Assembly (NCBI RefSeq): GCF_028289625.1
Contig: NZ_JANQOM010000015.1
Coordinates: 1 to 48,795, forward strand
DNA: 48,795 nucleotides
Source: Winogradskyella sp.
GTDB taxonomy: Bacteria > Bacteroidota > Bacteroidia > Flavobacteriales > Flavobacteriaceae
Direction: 5' to 3'
In this document: piece after piece, positions 35,092 to 43,297 of the stretch
Numbering within the stretch: position 1 is the stretch's first letter
Layout of the letters: every line of letters begins with the position of its first letter
Program-made: the position numbers and the translations under genes
The notes under the pieces: model-generated
Told to the model about the DNA's origin: nothing
Databases searched by the model: none
The model's input: the letters and a program-made list of their open reading frames with translations, nothing else

Positions 35092-36252
35092 ATGAAAAAA
35101 ATTCAAATGGTTGACCTACAAGGTCAATATTCAAAAATCAAGAATGTTGTAGATCCATCTATACAAGAAGTGGTGGACAATGCAGCATTTATAAACGGCC
35201 CTAAAGTACATCAATTTCAAAAAAATTTAGAAGATTATTTAGGCGTTAAACATGTCATCCCATGTGCTAATGGAACAGATGCGCTTCAAATAGCTATGAT
35301 GGGACTGAATCTTCAACCAGGCGATGAGGTCATTACTGCAGATTTTACATTTGCAGCAACAGTAGAGGTGATAGCAATATTAAAATTAACTCCAGTTTTA
35401 GTTGATGTGGATCCAATTACATTTAACATTGATATCAATGCAATTGAAAAGGCAATTACTCCAAAAACTAAAGCGATAGTTCCTGTACATTTGTTTGGTC
35501 TAGCGGCAGACATGGATGCCATAATGGACTTGGCTAAGAAGCATAATCTCTACGTCATTGAGGATAATGCTCAAGGCATTGGTGCTGACTATACACATAA
35601 AGACGGAACAAAAACTAAAACAGGAGCCATAGGACATGTGGCATCGACATCGTTTTTCCCATCCAAAAATTTAGGATGTTATGGCGATGGTGGAGCTATT
35701 TTTACCAATGATGATGAGTTGGCATATACAATTAGAGGTATAGTAAATCACGGTATGTATAAAAGATACCACCATGATGTCGTTGGGGTGAATTCGAGAT
35801 TAGATTCAATCCAAGCAGCGGTTTTAGATGCTAAATTACCACATTTGGATGATTACAATAAGACAAGGCGAAATACAGCTAGAAAATATACAGAAGCTTT
35901 TAAAAATCATCCTAGTATTGTAACTCCAACAGGTAAATCTACCTGTGATGGCATTTGTGACACTTGCGATTGCCACGTCTTTCATCAATATACATTACAA
36001 CTACAAGGAGTAGACAGAGATGCTTTGGTAGCCCATTTACAAGAAAAGAACATTCCTTGTGGAGTGTATTACCCAATACCATTACATAAACAAAAAGCTT
36101 ATGAAGATGAGCGTTACAATGAGGATGATTTTACAGTTACTAACAAATTGGTTAAATCTGTGATTTCATTGCCAATGCACACCGAGTTAGATCATGAACA
36201 GATTGAATTTATTACGTCAACAGTCTTAAACTTTATAAATAGCAATTCTTAA
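35092..36252 (+). CDS. DegT/DnrJ/EryC1/StrS-family PLP aminotransferase
   Basis: A 386-residue sugar aminotransferase of the type that aminates nucleotide-linked keto-sugars for surface polysaccharide. Domains: PLP fold type I, with the opening KKIQMVDLQGQYSKIK, FINGPKVHQFQKNLEDYLGVKHVIPCANGTDALQIAM, DFTFAATVEVI, EDNAQGIGADY and the PLP lysine Lys192 in SFFPSKNLGCYGDGGAI. The C-terminal lobe has HQYTLQL and PCGVYYPIPLHKQKAY. A Cys cluster (STCDGICDTCDCHVFHQ, around residues 282-298) interrupts the region before the C-terminal strand; it seems to be a feature of one Bacteroidetes subgroup. It is followed 3 bases later by galE, suggesting a shared nucleotide-sugar operon. The precise sugar is not determinable. 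Confidence 0.9.
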   Translation: MKKIQMVDLQGQYSKIKNVVDPSIQEVVDNAAFINGPKVHQFQKNLEDYLGVKHVIPCANGTDALQIAMMGLNLQPGDEVITADFTFAATVEVIAILKLTPVLVDVDPITFNIDINAIEKAITPKTKAIVPVHLFGLAADMDAIMDLAKKHNLYVIEDNAQGIGADYTHKDGTKTKTGAIGHVASTSFFPSKNLGCYGDGGAIFTNDDELAYTIRGIVNHGMYKRYHHDVVGVNSRLDSIQAAVLDAKLPHLDDYNKTRRNTARKYTEAFKNHPSIVTPTGKSTCDGICDTCDCHVFHQYTLQLQGVDRDALVAHLQEKNIPCGVYYPIPLHKQKAYEDERYNEDDFTVTNKLVKSVISLPMHTELDHEQIEFITSTVLNFINSNS

Positions 36253-36255
36253 GCA

Positions 36256-37275
36256 ATGAAAATATTAGTAACAGGAGGACTTGGATTTATTGGTTCTCAT
36301 ACGGTTGTTGAATTACAAAATGAAGGCTTTGATGTCATCATAATTGATGATTTAAGTAATTCTTCGATAGATGTTTTAGATGGCATTACTGCGATTACTG
36401 GAGTAAAACCGCATTTTGAGAAATTGGATTTAAAAGAGCGGTCAAAAGTTGAGGGCTTTTTTGCGACACATAATGACATCGCTGGAGTTATTCATTTTGC
36501 AGCCAGTAAAGCTGTTGGTGAAAGTGTGCAAAAACCATTGATGTATTATGAGAATAACATTAATACATTAGTTTATGTGCTGAAGGAAATAGAAAAACTA
36601 GAGCATCAAAATTTTATCTTTAGTTCATCTTGTACGGTTTATGGCCAGGCAGATAAGTTGCCCATTACAGAAAATGCGCCAGTAAAACCTGCAGAATCAC
36701 CTTATGGCAATACCAAGCAAATAGGAGAAGAAATCATTAAAGAGACTTGTAAAGTTAATGCGTCATTAAAAAGCATTGCCCTTAGGTATTTTAATCCTAT
36801 TGGCGCACATCCATCAACCCAAATAGGTGAATTACCTAAAGGAGTGCCACAGAATTTAGTGCCATTTATTACGCAAACAGCCATAGGTTTACGGCAGCAG
36901 CTATCTGTTTTTGGAGATGATTATCCAACTGAAGATGGTACTTGTATTAGGGATTATATTCATGTTGTGGATTTGGCTAAAGCTCATGTTGTAGCTTTAC
37001 AAAGACTACTAAATGATAAAAATGAGTCAAATTTTGAGGTTTTTAACCTAGGGACAGGTAAAGGAAGTTCTGTTTTAGAAGCCATTAAATCCTTCGAAAA
37101 GGTGTCAGGACAACAATTGAATTATAAGATTGCAGGTCGAAGAGAAGGTGATGTCATAGCAGCTTATGCAGATACCAATAAGGCGAATAATGTTCTAGGT
37201 TGGAAAACTGAACTGACTTTAGATGACGCGATGGCTTCTGCCTGGAAATGGGAACAAAAAATCAGAAATAAATAG
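36256..37275 (+). CDS. galE: UDP-glucose 4-epimerase
   Basis: A short-chain dehydrogenase-type epimerase interconverting UDP-glucose and UDP-galactose with bound NAD. Its 339 residues fit GalE. The Rossmann motif is GGLGFIGSH at residues 7-15. Catalytic Ser/Tyr/Lys elements are in FSSSCTVYG (about 122-130) and the YxxxK motif SPYGNTK (about 148-155). VIHFAASKAVGESVQKPL, LRYFNPIGAHPS, GTCIRDYIHVVDLAKAH and NLGTGKGSSVLE are characteristic. It starts 3 bases after the aminotransferase stop, so the two are probably co-transcribed. Locally produced UDP-galactose could feed envelope polysaccharide; it has no direct tie to the glucan locus. The downstream end faces lspA head-on with a 60-base gap and no obvious terminator. 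Confidence 0.95.
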   Translation: MKILVTGGLGFIGSHTVVELQNEGFDVIIIDDLSNSSIDVLDGITAITGVKPHFEKLDLKERSKVEGFFATHNDIAGVIHFAASKAVGESVQKPLMYYENNINTLVYVLKEIEKLEHQNFIFSSSCTVYGQADKLPITENAPVKPAESPYGNTKQIGEEIIKETCKVNASLKSIALRYFNPIGAHPSTQIGELPKGVPQNLVPFITQTAIGLRQQLSVFGDDYPTEDGTCIRDYIHVVDLAKAHVVALQRLLNDKNESNFEVFNLGTGKGSSVLEAIKSFEKVSGQQLNYKIAGRREGDVIAAYADTNKANNVLGWKTELTLDDAMASAWKWEQKIRNK

Positions 37276-37335
37276 AATTTTCTATCATAAAATGAGTCTA
37301 GTCTCGTGATGAAAATGATGTGGATTATAAAAAAA

Positions 37336-37830
37336 TTAAATAGTAACCTCTTCTTTCTTTTTATTAAAAACACCACTAAATAACAACATAATCATTCCAG
37401 TAGTAACGGATAAGTCCGCTACATTGAAAATTCCTGTTTTAAAAATTCCTCCTAAATTTATAAAAAAGAAATCAGTGACTTCACCTCTAGCGATTCGGTC
37501 AAAAACATTGGCGATTCCACCACCGATAATACAACAAAAAGCGATAAGACTTAGGCGATCAAGCTCTTTCGTCTTTAAAATATAGTAGATGACATATAAC
37601 AGAACTACAGTTGGTAAAATCAGAAGAAAAATAAGACGAAGTGTAGGGTTCATATTACTTCCCATGCCTAGAAATGCACCTTTGTTTTCAACATATTGCA
37701 TAATAAACTTATCACCAATAATGCTCTTAGTTTCCCCATATTGAAAATTAGCACGCACCCATACTTTAGAGATTTGATCTATGGCTAAATTAAATATTAT
37801 GAGAAGTGTGATAAATAGATTTCTATTCAA
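37336..37830 (-). CDS. lspA: Lipoprotein signal peptidase (signal peptidase II)
   Basis: An inner-membrane aspartyl protease that removes the signal peptide of prolipoproteins after lipid attachment. This is relevant here because the window encodes many lipoproteins. Its 164 residues contain four hydrophobic helices. The conserved motifs are DQISKVWV near residue 18, the VENKGAFLGMG block, IIGGGIANVFDRIARGEVTDFF with the first catalytic Asp, and FNVADLSVTTG with the second. The C-terminal KKKEEVTI tail is cytosolic. It lies 12 bases downstream of fabD on the minus strand and is probably co-transcribed with it. Length and motif set are normal. Confidence 0.95.
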   Translation of the reverse strand: MNRNLFITLLIIFNLAIDQISKVWVRANFQYGETKSIIGDKFIMQYVENKGAFLGMGSNMNPTLRLIFLLILPTVVLLYVIYYILKTKELDRLSLIAFCCIIGGGIANVFDRIARGEVTDFFFINLGGIFKTGIFNVADLSVTTGMIMLLFSGVFNKKKEEVTI

Positions 37831-37842
37831 AACAGAAGATTT

Positions 37843-38736
37843 TTATGCGTTAGTTTCAAAAGTTGCAGAGCTTGTTTCTGCTTCTCTGTTTATTTTTTTA
37901 ACTAAACCTTGCAATACCTTACCAGGACCTACTTCTGTGAAATGGATAGCGCCATCGGTAATCATTTGTTGTACGGATTGTGTCCAACGCACAGGAGCAG
38001 TTAATTGAGAGATTAAATTGGTTTTTATGTCGTTTTCATCGATAACAGCTGAAGCCGTAACATTTTGATAAATAGGGCAATTGGTCTTGCCAAAAGTAGT
38101 TCTCTCTATTGCCGCAGCGAGTTCTTCACGAGCAGGTTCCATCATAGGTGAATGAAATGCACCACCTACAGGTAATACTAAAGCACGCCTAGCGCCTTCT
38201 TCTTTAAGCGTTTCACAAGCTTTGTTTACCGCATCGATTTCTCCAGAAATTACCAATTGGCCAGGACAATTATAATTGGCGGCTACAACAATACCTTCAG
38301 TCATCGCGCAAACTTTTTCCACAACATCGTCATCTAGACCTAAAACAGCTGCCATAGTACTTGGTTGTAATTCGCATGCTTTTTGCATCGCTTGGGCACG
38401 TTGTGATACTAATTTTAAGCCATCGTCGAAAGTTAATGCTCCGGCTGCAACCAATGCCGAAAATTCTCCAAGCGAATGACCAGCGACCATATCTGGTTTA
38501 AAAGTATCTCCTAAAGTTTTAGCTAAGATTACAGAATGTAAGAATATAGCAGGTTGCGTGACCTTGGTTTGTTTTAGGTCTTCGGCAGAGCCTTCAAACA
38601 TGACATCGGTAATTGAGAAGCCTAAAATGTCATTGGCTTTTTCAAATAACTCTTGTGCTAAAGGGGATTTTTCATAGAGATCTAAACCCATGCCAGAAAA
38701 CTGTGCACCTTGACCTGGAAAAATATGTGCATTCAT
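37843..38736 (-). CDS. fabD: Malonyl-CoA:ACP transacylase
   Basis: A cytosolic enzyme that loads malonate onto acyl carrier protein for fatty-acid synthesis. Its 297 residues fit the family. The nucleophile motif GHSLGEFSALVAAGAL (Ser at about residue 89) follows the opening HIFPGQGAQFSGMG. The catalytic His is in LPVGGAFHSPMM (about residue 200), and VGPGKVLQGLVKK closes the fold. A minus-strand -7 element (TACTTTTG, 38758-38765) lies just upstream, giving a short leader. lspA follows 12 bases later. Other fab genes are not in the window. Confidence 0.95.
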   Translation of the reverse strand: MNAHIFPGQGAQFSGMGLDLYEKSPLAQELFEKANDILGFSITDVMFEGSAEDLKQTKVTQPAIFLHSVILAKTLGDTFKPDMVAGHSLGEFSALVAAGALTFDDGLKLVSQRAQAMQKACELQPSTMAAVLGLDDDVVEKVCAMTEGIVVAANYNCPGQLVISGEIDAVNKACETLKEEGARRALVLPVGGAFHSPMMEPAREELAAAIERTTFGKTNCPIYQNVTASAVIDENDIKTNLISQLTAPVRWTQSVQQMITDGAIHFTEVGPGKVLQGLVKKINREAETSSATFETNA

Positions 38737-38757
38737 ATGGACTAAATTTTAGTGCTG

Positions 38758-38765
38758 CAAAAGTA
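38758..38765 (-). promoter_or_regulatory. Candidate -7 promoter element of fabD-lspA
   Basis: On the minus strand the bases read TACTTTTG, followed by C, an exact TAnnTTTG match. It is 22 bases upstream of the fabD ATG. No TTG element is placed at the usual 17-23 base distance, so this rests on the -7 alone. Confidence 0.45.
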
Positions 38766-38906
38766 CATGAATTTTTTCATTTGAAAATTCTCAAATAACT
38801 AAATAAAAAAATTTATGGACTAGGGAAGTGGCTCCTGAATTGAGACTAAATTTTGTTTATTTTTTAGACAAAGATTTAGTTTTTTACGGTAGAAAAATAG
38901 GAGCAT

Positions 38907-39833
38907 TTACCGTCTTTCATAAGTTATAAACGAAAAGGCATATTTGTGGTCCTCATCGGCATCATGTGTTGTTCTGCTGACTTCTTTCCATTTTGTGGCA
39001 TCTATCTCAGGAAAAAAGGTGTCGGCGCCTTCAAAAGTACTGTGAACCCTTGTAATTTTTAATTTATCTGCCAAGGCCATGGATTGCTTATAAATTTCCC
39101 CACCACCAATAATGAAAGGTTGATTGTCTTTTCTAGCGGCATCAATGGCATCCTCAAGATTACTGACCACAATGACACCATCTGGGGCTTTGTAGTCTTT
39201 TTGTCTAGTAATGACAATATGTGTTCTATTTGGCAGAGGTTTTGGAAAACTCTCAAAGGTTTTACGACCCATAATGATATGGTGGCCAGAAGTTAGTGCT
39301 TTAAAACGCTTTAAATCATTGCTTAAATGCCAAATAAGATCGTTGTCCTTACCTATGGCATTATCTTCTCCAGCAGCAACAATAATCGTTAGTTCTCTAG
39401 AGTTTTTCTTTTCGGCTTCAAGCGTTTGGGTTTTACTATAGGCTTGGGATTGTGCCATCTTTCTTTCTTCCTTTAGGAAGCCCTCCTTTAACTTATCTAT
39501 GCGTTGTTGCTGTTGGTTTACTAATTTATCGAGTTGTTGTTTCTCCCAATCTTTGCCCATGAATTTATGGGTAATAAATACAGTCACAAAATGGTATATA
39601 AATAAAAATAACCAAGCCATAATAGCATAGACAAACCAATTAATGCCAGCAATGGTGAAATCCTTTCCAATACCAAGAATAGTGTTGGCAAGAATCAAGA
39701 ATACCGCACCTATTAAGAAAATGACAAAATGGATATATAAACGCTTTTTTTGTCTAATGCGTTTTTGTGCATTTTCTATGAGTTCCAGTTGGTCTTTATC
39801 TATAGAAGAAACTTGTTTTTTCTTTCCGAACAT
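38907..39833 (-). CDS. folA: Membrane-anchored dihydrofolate reductase (2TM domain - coiled coil - DHFR)
   Basis: A 308-residue fusion. The N-terminal part (about 25-95) is a two-helix 2TM-type membrane domain (KKRLYIHFVIFLIGAVFLIL and WFVYAIMAWLFLFIYHFVTVF). A Gln- and Lys-rich coiled-coil linker follows (about 98-145). The C-terminal ~165 residues are a complete NADPH-dependent dihydrofolate reductase: LTIIVAAGEDNAIGKDNDLIWHLSNDLKRFK (with the substrate-binding Asp in the NDLK helix), GHHIIMGRKTFESFPKPLPNRTHIVITR, QPFIIGGGEIYKQSM and TFFPEID. DHFR is normally a soluble protein of about 160-190 residues. thyA, whose product dihydrofolate this enzyme recycles, is about 700 bases away on the same strand with one oppositely oriented gene between. 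The DHFR call is certain; the fusion is read directly as one uninterrupted frame. Confidence 0.92.
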   Translation of the reverse strand: MFGKKKQVSSIDKDQLELIENAQKRIRQKKRLYIHFVIFLIGAVFLILANTILGIGKDFTIAGINWFVYAIMAWLFLFIYHFVTVFITHKFMGKDWEKQQLDKLVNQQQQRIDKLKEGFLKEERKMAQSQAYSKTQTLEAEKKNSRELTIIVAAGEDNAIGKDNDLIWHLSNDLKRFKALTSGHHIIMGRKTFESFPKPLPNRTHIVITRQKDYKAPDGVIVVSNLEDAIDAARKDNQPFIIGGGEIYKQSMALADKLKITRVHSTFEGADTFFPEIDATKWKEVSRTTHDADEDHKYAFSFITYERR

Positions 39834-40119
39834 AATCCGATTTTGAGACTATAAAGATAGCTCTTTTTAGCTAAAGCGATGTTTTAAATTTATGATGGTA
39901 CTAATTGAGATTTTTCGAAAACGATATCGTTGATTATCAGCTAAAAAGACCCTATTTTATTGTTGTTAATCTTGTAAATTAAGTACTAAAAAATTAAATA
40001 GTTTATCAAAAAGTAAAGGCTATTTTATGAAAATGATAATTCTTTGATCTTATGCAATTTAAACTTTAATTTGTGATTTTTTCTTTTATACTTTTGCCCC
40101 TAGAATTAAATTAATTATT
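39834..40119. promoter_or_regulatory. Divergent intergenic region with promoter and inverted repeats
   Basis: This 286-base spacer separates the DHFR (-) and E-set (+) genes. TACTTTTG at 40089-40096 is an exact -7 match 24 bases before the E-set ATG; the nearest TTTG (40070-40073) is 15 bases away, slightly close. An 11-bp inverted repeat, TCTTTTTAGCT (39862-39872) and AGCTAAAAAGA (39939-39949), encloses a 12-bp palindrome AACGATATCGTT (39920-39931). These may be operators; their regulator is unknown. Confidence 0.45.
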
Positions 40120-40416
40120 ATGGCAATTAAGAAGCAGTATTTAAAAAGTAAGCCAGTTTGTAAAGTAACATTTTCTGTTCCAGCAAAAGAGGCAAAAAAT
40201 GTAGCGGTTGTTGGAAGCTTTAACGAGTGGAATACTGAAGCTACTGAATTAAAGAAATTAAAAAACGGTATCTTTAAAGGCACTGTTGATTTACCTAGCG
40301 AAAGCTCATACGAATTTAGATATGTTGTTGATGGTACCTACATCAACGATGAGCAAGCAGATTCTTATGCTTGGAGTGACTTTGCAGGTGCTGAGAATGG
40401 TGTTTTAAACTTGTAA
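40120..40416 (+). CDS. Stand-alone isoamylase early-set (CBM48-like) domain protein
   Basis: A 98-residue cytosolic protein consisting of one E-set/CBM48-type beta-sandwich of the kind that binds glycogen or starch in branching enzymes and AMP-kinase beta subunits. Marks: VCKVTFSVPAKEAKNVAVVGSFNEWNTEATELKK, IFKGTVDLPSESSYEFRYVVDGTYINDEQADSYAW. There is no catalytic domain, signal peptide or TM segment. It has its own promoter (TACTTTTG at 40089) and its own bidirectional terminator, so it is monocistronic. Single-domain proteins of this type are frequent in Flavobacteriaceae; function unknown, possibly a regulatory or glycogen-associated factor. Confidence 0.88.
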   Translation: MAIKKQYLKSKPVCKVTFSVPAKEAKNVAVVGSFNEWNTEATELKKLKNGIFKGTVDLPSESSYEFRYVVDGTYINDEQADSYAWSDFAGAENGVLNL

Positions 40417-40439
40417 TCACTTTTTAAGGAAGAAACAAA

Positions 40440-40467
40440 AAAGCGTCTCAATTGAGACGCTTTTTTT
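40440..40467. terminator. Bidirectional terminator between the E-set gene and thyA
   Basis: The perfect stem AAAGCGTCTC / GAGACGCTTT with loop AATT has T runs on both strands (A run before, T run after). It can end both the E-set gene (+) and thyA (-), which converge here. Confidence 0.92.
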
Positions 40468-40489
40468 ATAGTTTGTATGTCCTTCTTTT

Positions 40490-41314
40490 TTAAACAGCAA
40501 CGACTCCCTTTATGTGGGGGTGAGGATTGTAATCGATAAGTGTAAAGTCTTCAAACTTAAAATCGAAAATATTCCTAACATCAGGATTAATAATCATCTT
40601 TGGCAATGGTCGTATGTCTCTAGACATTTGTAATTCTAGTTGCTCTAAGTGATTATTATATATGTGTGCGTCGCCAAAAGTATGGATGAATTCACCAGGC
40701 AGATAACCACAAACTTGTGCTATCATCATGGTAAACAACGCATAAGATGCAATATTAAATGGTACTCCCAAAAAGATATCTGCACTTCTTTGATAGAGTT
40801 GGCAAGATAATTTGTCATCAGCGACATAAAACTGAAAGAATGCATGGCATGGTGGTAAAGCTGCTTTACCATTGGCAACATTCTCTGAGAAGGATTTTGA
40901 TGTGTCTGGTAATACGGAAGGATTCCAAGCAGAGACCAACATTCTTCTACTGTTGGGGTTGTTTTTAAGTGTTTGGATAACCTCTTTAATCTGATCAATC
41001 TCTTCACTTGCCCAATTGCGCCATTGATGACCATAAACTGGTCCTAGATTTCCATTTTCATCAGCCCATTCGTTCCAAATACGAACGCCATTTTCTGTGA
41101 GGTAATTGATGTTGGTATCTCCTTTTAAAAACCAAAGGAGTTCATAAATAATAGACTTAAGGTGTAATTTTTTTGTGGTAACCATTGGAAAGCCTTCGCT
41201 TAAATCGAATCGCATTTGATAGCCAAACACACTTTTGGTACCTGTGCCTGTTCGGTCTCCTTTTTCGTTACCGTTTTCTAAAACGTACTTTACTAAATCG
41301 TGATATTGTTTCAT
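40490..41314 (-). CDS. thyA: Thymidylate synthase
   Basis: Converts dUMP to dTMP with methylene-tetrahydrofolate, producing dihydrofolate. The body matches Thy[61 protein letters not shown], the catalytic Cys in [34 protein letters not shown] and [11 protein letters not shown] chose the ATG at 41314 because the family begins at MKQY and it gives 274 residues; the frame remains open to an ATG at 41341, which adds nine residues (MEGNTDNGL) of no family similarity. It ends at a bidirectional terminator shared with the E-set gene. It lies downstream of the nucleoside transporter on the same strand, a sensible pairing for thymidine metabolism. Confidence 0.95.
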   Translation of the reverse strand: MKQYHDLVKYVLENGNEKGDRTGTGTKSVFGYQMRFDLSEGFPMVTTKKLHLKSIIYELLWFLKGDTNINYLTENGVRIWNEWADENGNLGPVYGHQWRNWASEEIDQIKEVIQTLKNNPNSRRMLVSAWNPSVLPDTSKSFSENVANGKAALPPCHAFFQFYVADDKLSCQLYQRSADIFLGVPFNIASYALFTMMIAQVCGYLPGEFIHTFGDAHIYNNHLEQLELQMSRDIRPLPKMIINPDVRNIFDFKFEDFTLIDYNPHPHIKGVVAV

Positions 41315-41482
41315 AAGCCCATTATCTGTATTTCCCTCCATATGCCGTTATAACTTTATTGTAAGCACAAGGGAAGAAACGTTCTAAAAGATTAAGAATA
41401 AATTCAAGGAACGAATTTAACTAAAAAGCCTAAAGTTAAATTAATTTACCACCCTTCAAATATGAAAAGTTATTAACTACTA

Positions 41483-43282
41483 TTATCCGATAATCATACC
41501 TGCTATCGTAGCAGATATTAATGAGGCAATAGTACCTCCAATTAATGCTTTCATACCAAATCTAGATAGCTGTTTTCGTTGACCAGGTGCTAGTGAGCCA
41601 ATACCACCAATTTGAATACCGATTGATGCAAAATTGGCAAATCCACATAGCATGTAAGTGGCCATGATTATAGACTTCTCATAAGTAAGGTGGGTAGCAT
41701 TAGAAACATTCTTTAAATCTGCTAATTGAATATAGCCTACAAATTCGCTTGCTGCTAATTTAATACCCAATAATTGTCCCATCATCATCATGTCTTCTTT
41801 GGCCACTCCAATGAGCCACATCAAAGGAGCAAATACAGTTCCTAAAATGGCTTCGAGCGAAAAACTTTGATAAGGAGTGTTGGCTGCCATCCAACCATTT
41901 AGAGTAGTGACATTACCAACCCAACCTAGAATACCATTAACCATAGCAATAAATGCCACAAATACCAAAAGCATGGCACCCACATTTACGGCAAGTTTCA
42001 ATCCTTCGGTAGTTCCATTTGCAATGGCATCTAATAAATTGGCACCTATTTTTTCTTGGGATACCCTAACATCCGTATTAATCTTTTCGGTTTGTGGATA
42101 TAATATTTTAGAAATAACAATGGCTCCTGGTGCTGCCATTACCGAAGCAGCCAGTAAATGTTTGGCATATACCAAACGAAGGGCTGGGTCATCTCCTCCT
42201 AAAAACCCTATGTAGGCAGCAAGTACAGCACCTGCAACAGTAGCCATGCCGCCTATCATCACCAATAGGATTTCGGACTTATTCATTTTTTCAAGATAAG
42301 CCTTGATTAATAAAGGGGCTTCGGTTTGTCCCAAGAAAATATTACCAGCAACGCTTAAGCTTTCTGCACCTGAAATCCTTAAGAGTTTAGTCAGTAACCA
42401 TCCAAAAGCTTGTACTACTTTTTGAATAATACCTAAGTAGAATAAAACAGAAGTCAATGCCGAAAAGAAAAGGATGGTTGGTAAGACTTGAAAAGCAAAT
42501 ATGAACCCATAAGAATTTACGTCCATAACACCACTAAATAAGAATTCGCTACCCGCTCTGGTAAAATCCAAAATATTTATGAATACTTGGCCAACAGCTT
42601 CAAAAGCACCTTTAATAAGGTCTACTTTCAGTACACCTATGGCTATAAGTAATTGAAATATTAAGCCAATTCCAACAGTTTTCCAATTAATTGCCCTTCG
42701 ATTACTACTAAACAGAAAAGCAATAAATATTAAAGATATCATGCCTAATGCACCACGCCAAAAACTTTTAAAACTAAAACCCTCACTTTTAATTATGGTA
42801 CCAGTTGAAGCCTCTTTTTGAATATGATTGGGGTGTTCTTCTGTGATATATGTGAGAACGCTATTACCATTTTTTAATTGAAGGATGGTATCTTCTTGTT
42901 TTAATATTTCATAATAGATGTCAATAGTTGTCGGTACTTTTTGTTTGAATACCAAAAGATTATTGTTTTGAAGCCAAACACCGCTATTAAATGTATTATT
43001 GAGTATAGCCGAATACTCACCATTTTTATTAAGTGCTAAAAACTCTTTGCCTTTTATGAACTCCAAATCACCAGAAATACTATCGGGATAACTTTCATAA
43101 GCTGTATGTCTGAATAGCTGCCAATTGTTAATTTTTAAATCCTGAACATCATTAATCAATGTAGGCGAATCGGCATCTGTTTTTACGGAAATCGGATTGT
43201 TAGTAGATTTTTCAAGTTCTTGTGCTGTTATGGCAGAAAATCCAATAAATAACGCAATAAGGGCCTTGAAAAAATGATTCAT
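41483..43282 (-). CDS. CNT-family (NupC-type) nucleoside:cation symporter with periplasmic N-terminal domain
   Basis: A 599-residue inner-membrane protein. The C-terminal ~425 residues are a complete concentrative nucleoside transporter: GVLKVDLIKGAFEAVGQVFINILDFTRAGSEFLF, FIFAFQVLPTILFFSALTSVLFYLGI, ISGAESLSVAGNIFLGQTEAPLLIKAYL, MIGGMATVAGAVLAAYIGFLG and ANFASIGIQIGGIGSLAPGQR are the conserved CNT core. Before it come a signal peptide (about 1-21, ending AITAQ) and about 145 residues of soluble, beta-rich sequence (NWQLFRHTAYESYPDSISGDLEFIKGKEFLALNKNGEYSAIL...). NupC itself is about 400 residues, so the N-terminal part is an addition. It lies 15 bases downstream of the DUF151 gene and upstream of thyA. 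The function of the extra domain is unknown. Confidence 0.9.
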   Translation of the reverse strand: MNHFFKALIALFIGFSAITAQELEKSTNNPISVKTDADSPTLINDVQDLKINNWQLFRHTAYESYPDSISGDLEFIKGKEFLALNKNGEYSAILNNTFNSGVWLQNNNLLVFKQKVPTTIDIYYEILKQEDTILQLKNGNSVLTYITEEHPNHIQKEASTGTIIKSEGFSFKSFWRGALGMISLIFIAFLFSSNRRAINWKTVGIGLIFQLLIAIGVLKVDLIKGAFEAVGQVFINILDFTRAGSEFLFSGVMDVNSYGFIFAFQVLPTILFFSALTSVLFYLGIIQKVVQAFGWLLTKLLRISGAESLSVAGNIFLGQTEAPLLIKAYLEKMNKSEILLVMIGGMATVAGAVLAAYIGFLGGDDPALRLVYAKHLLAASVMAAPGAIVISKILYPQTEKINTDVRVSQEKIGANLLDAIANGTTEGLKLAVNVGAMLLVFVAFIAMVNGILGWVGNVTTLNGWMAANTPYQSFSLEAILGTVFAPLMWLIGVAKEDMMMMGQLLGIKLAASEFVGYIQLADLKNVSNATHLTYEKSIIMATYMLCGFANFASIGIQIGGIGSLAPGQRKQLSRFGMKALIGGTIASLISATIAGMIIG

Positions 43283-43297
43283 AAAGAGGGTTGTTGG

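Noticed and set aside
38845..38880. Hairpin ACTAAA...TTTAGT between DHFR and fabD followed by T residues on the plus strand
   Set aside because: The stem is AT-rich and interrupted, and the T run is on the plus strand, where no gene ends. It is not a convincing terminator for the minus-strand DHFR gene.
41315..41341. Longer thyA start at the ATG ending at 41341
   Set aside because: The nine extra residues have no counterpart in ThyA, which characteristically begins MKQY. The internal ATG at 41314 fits the family.
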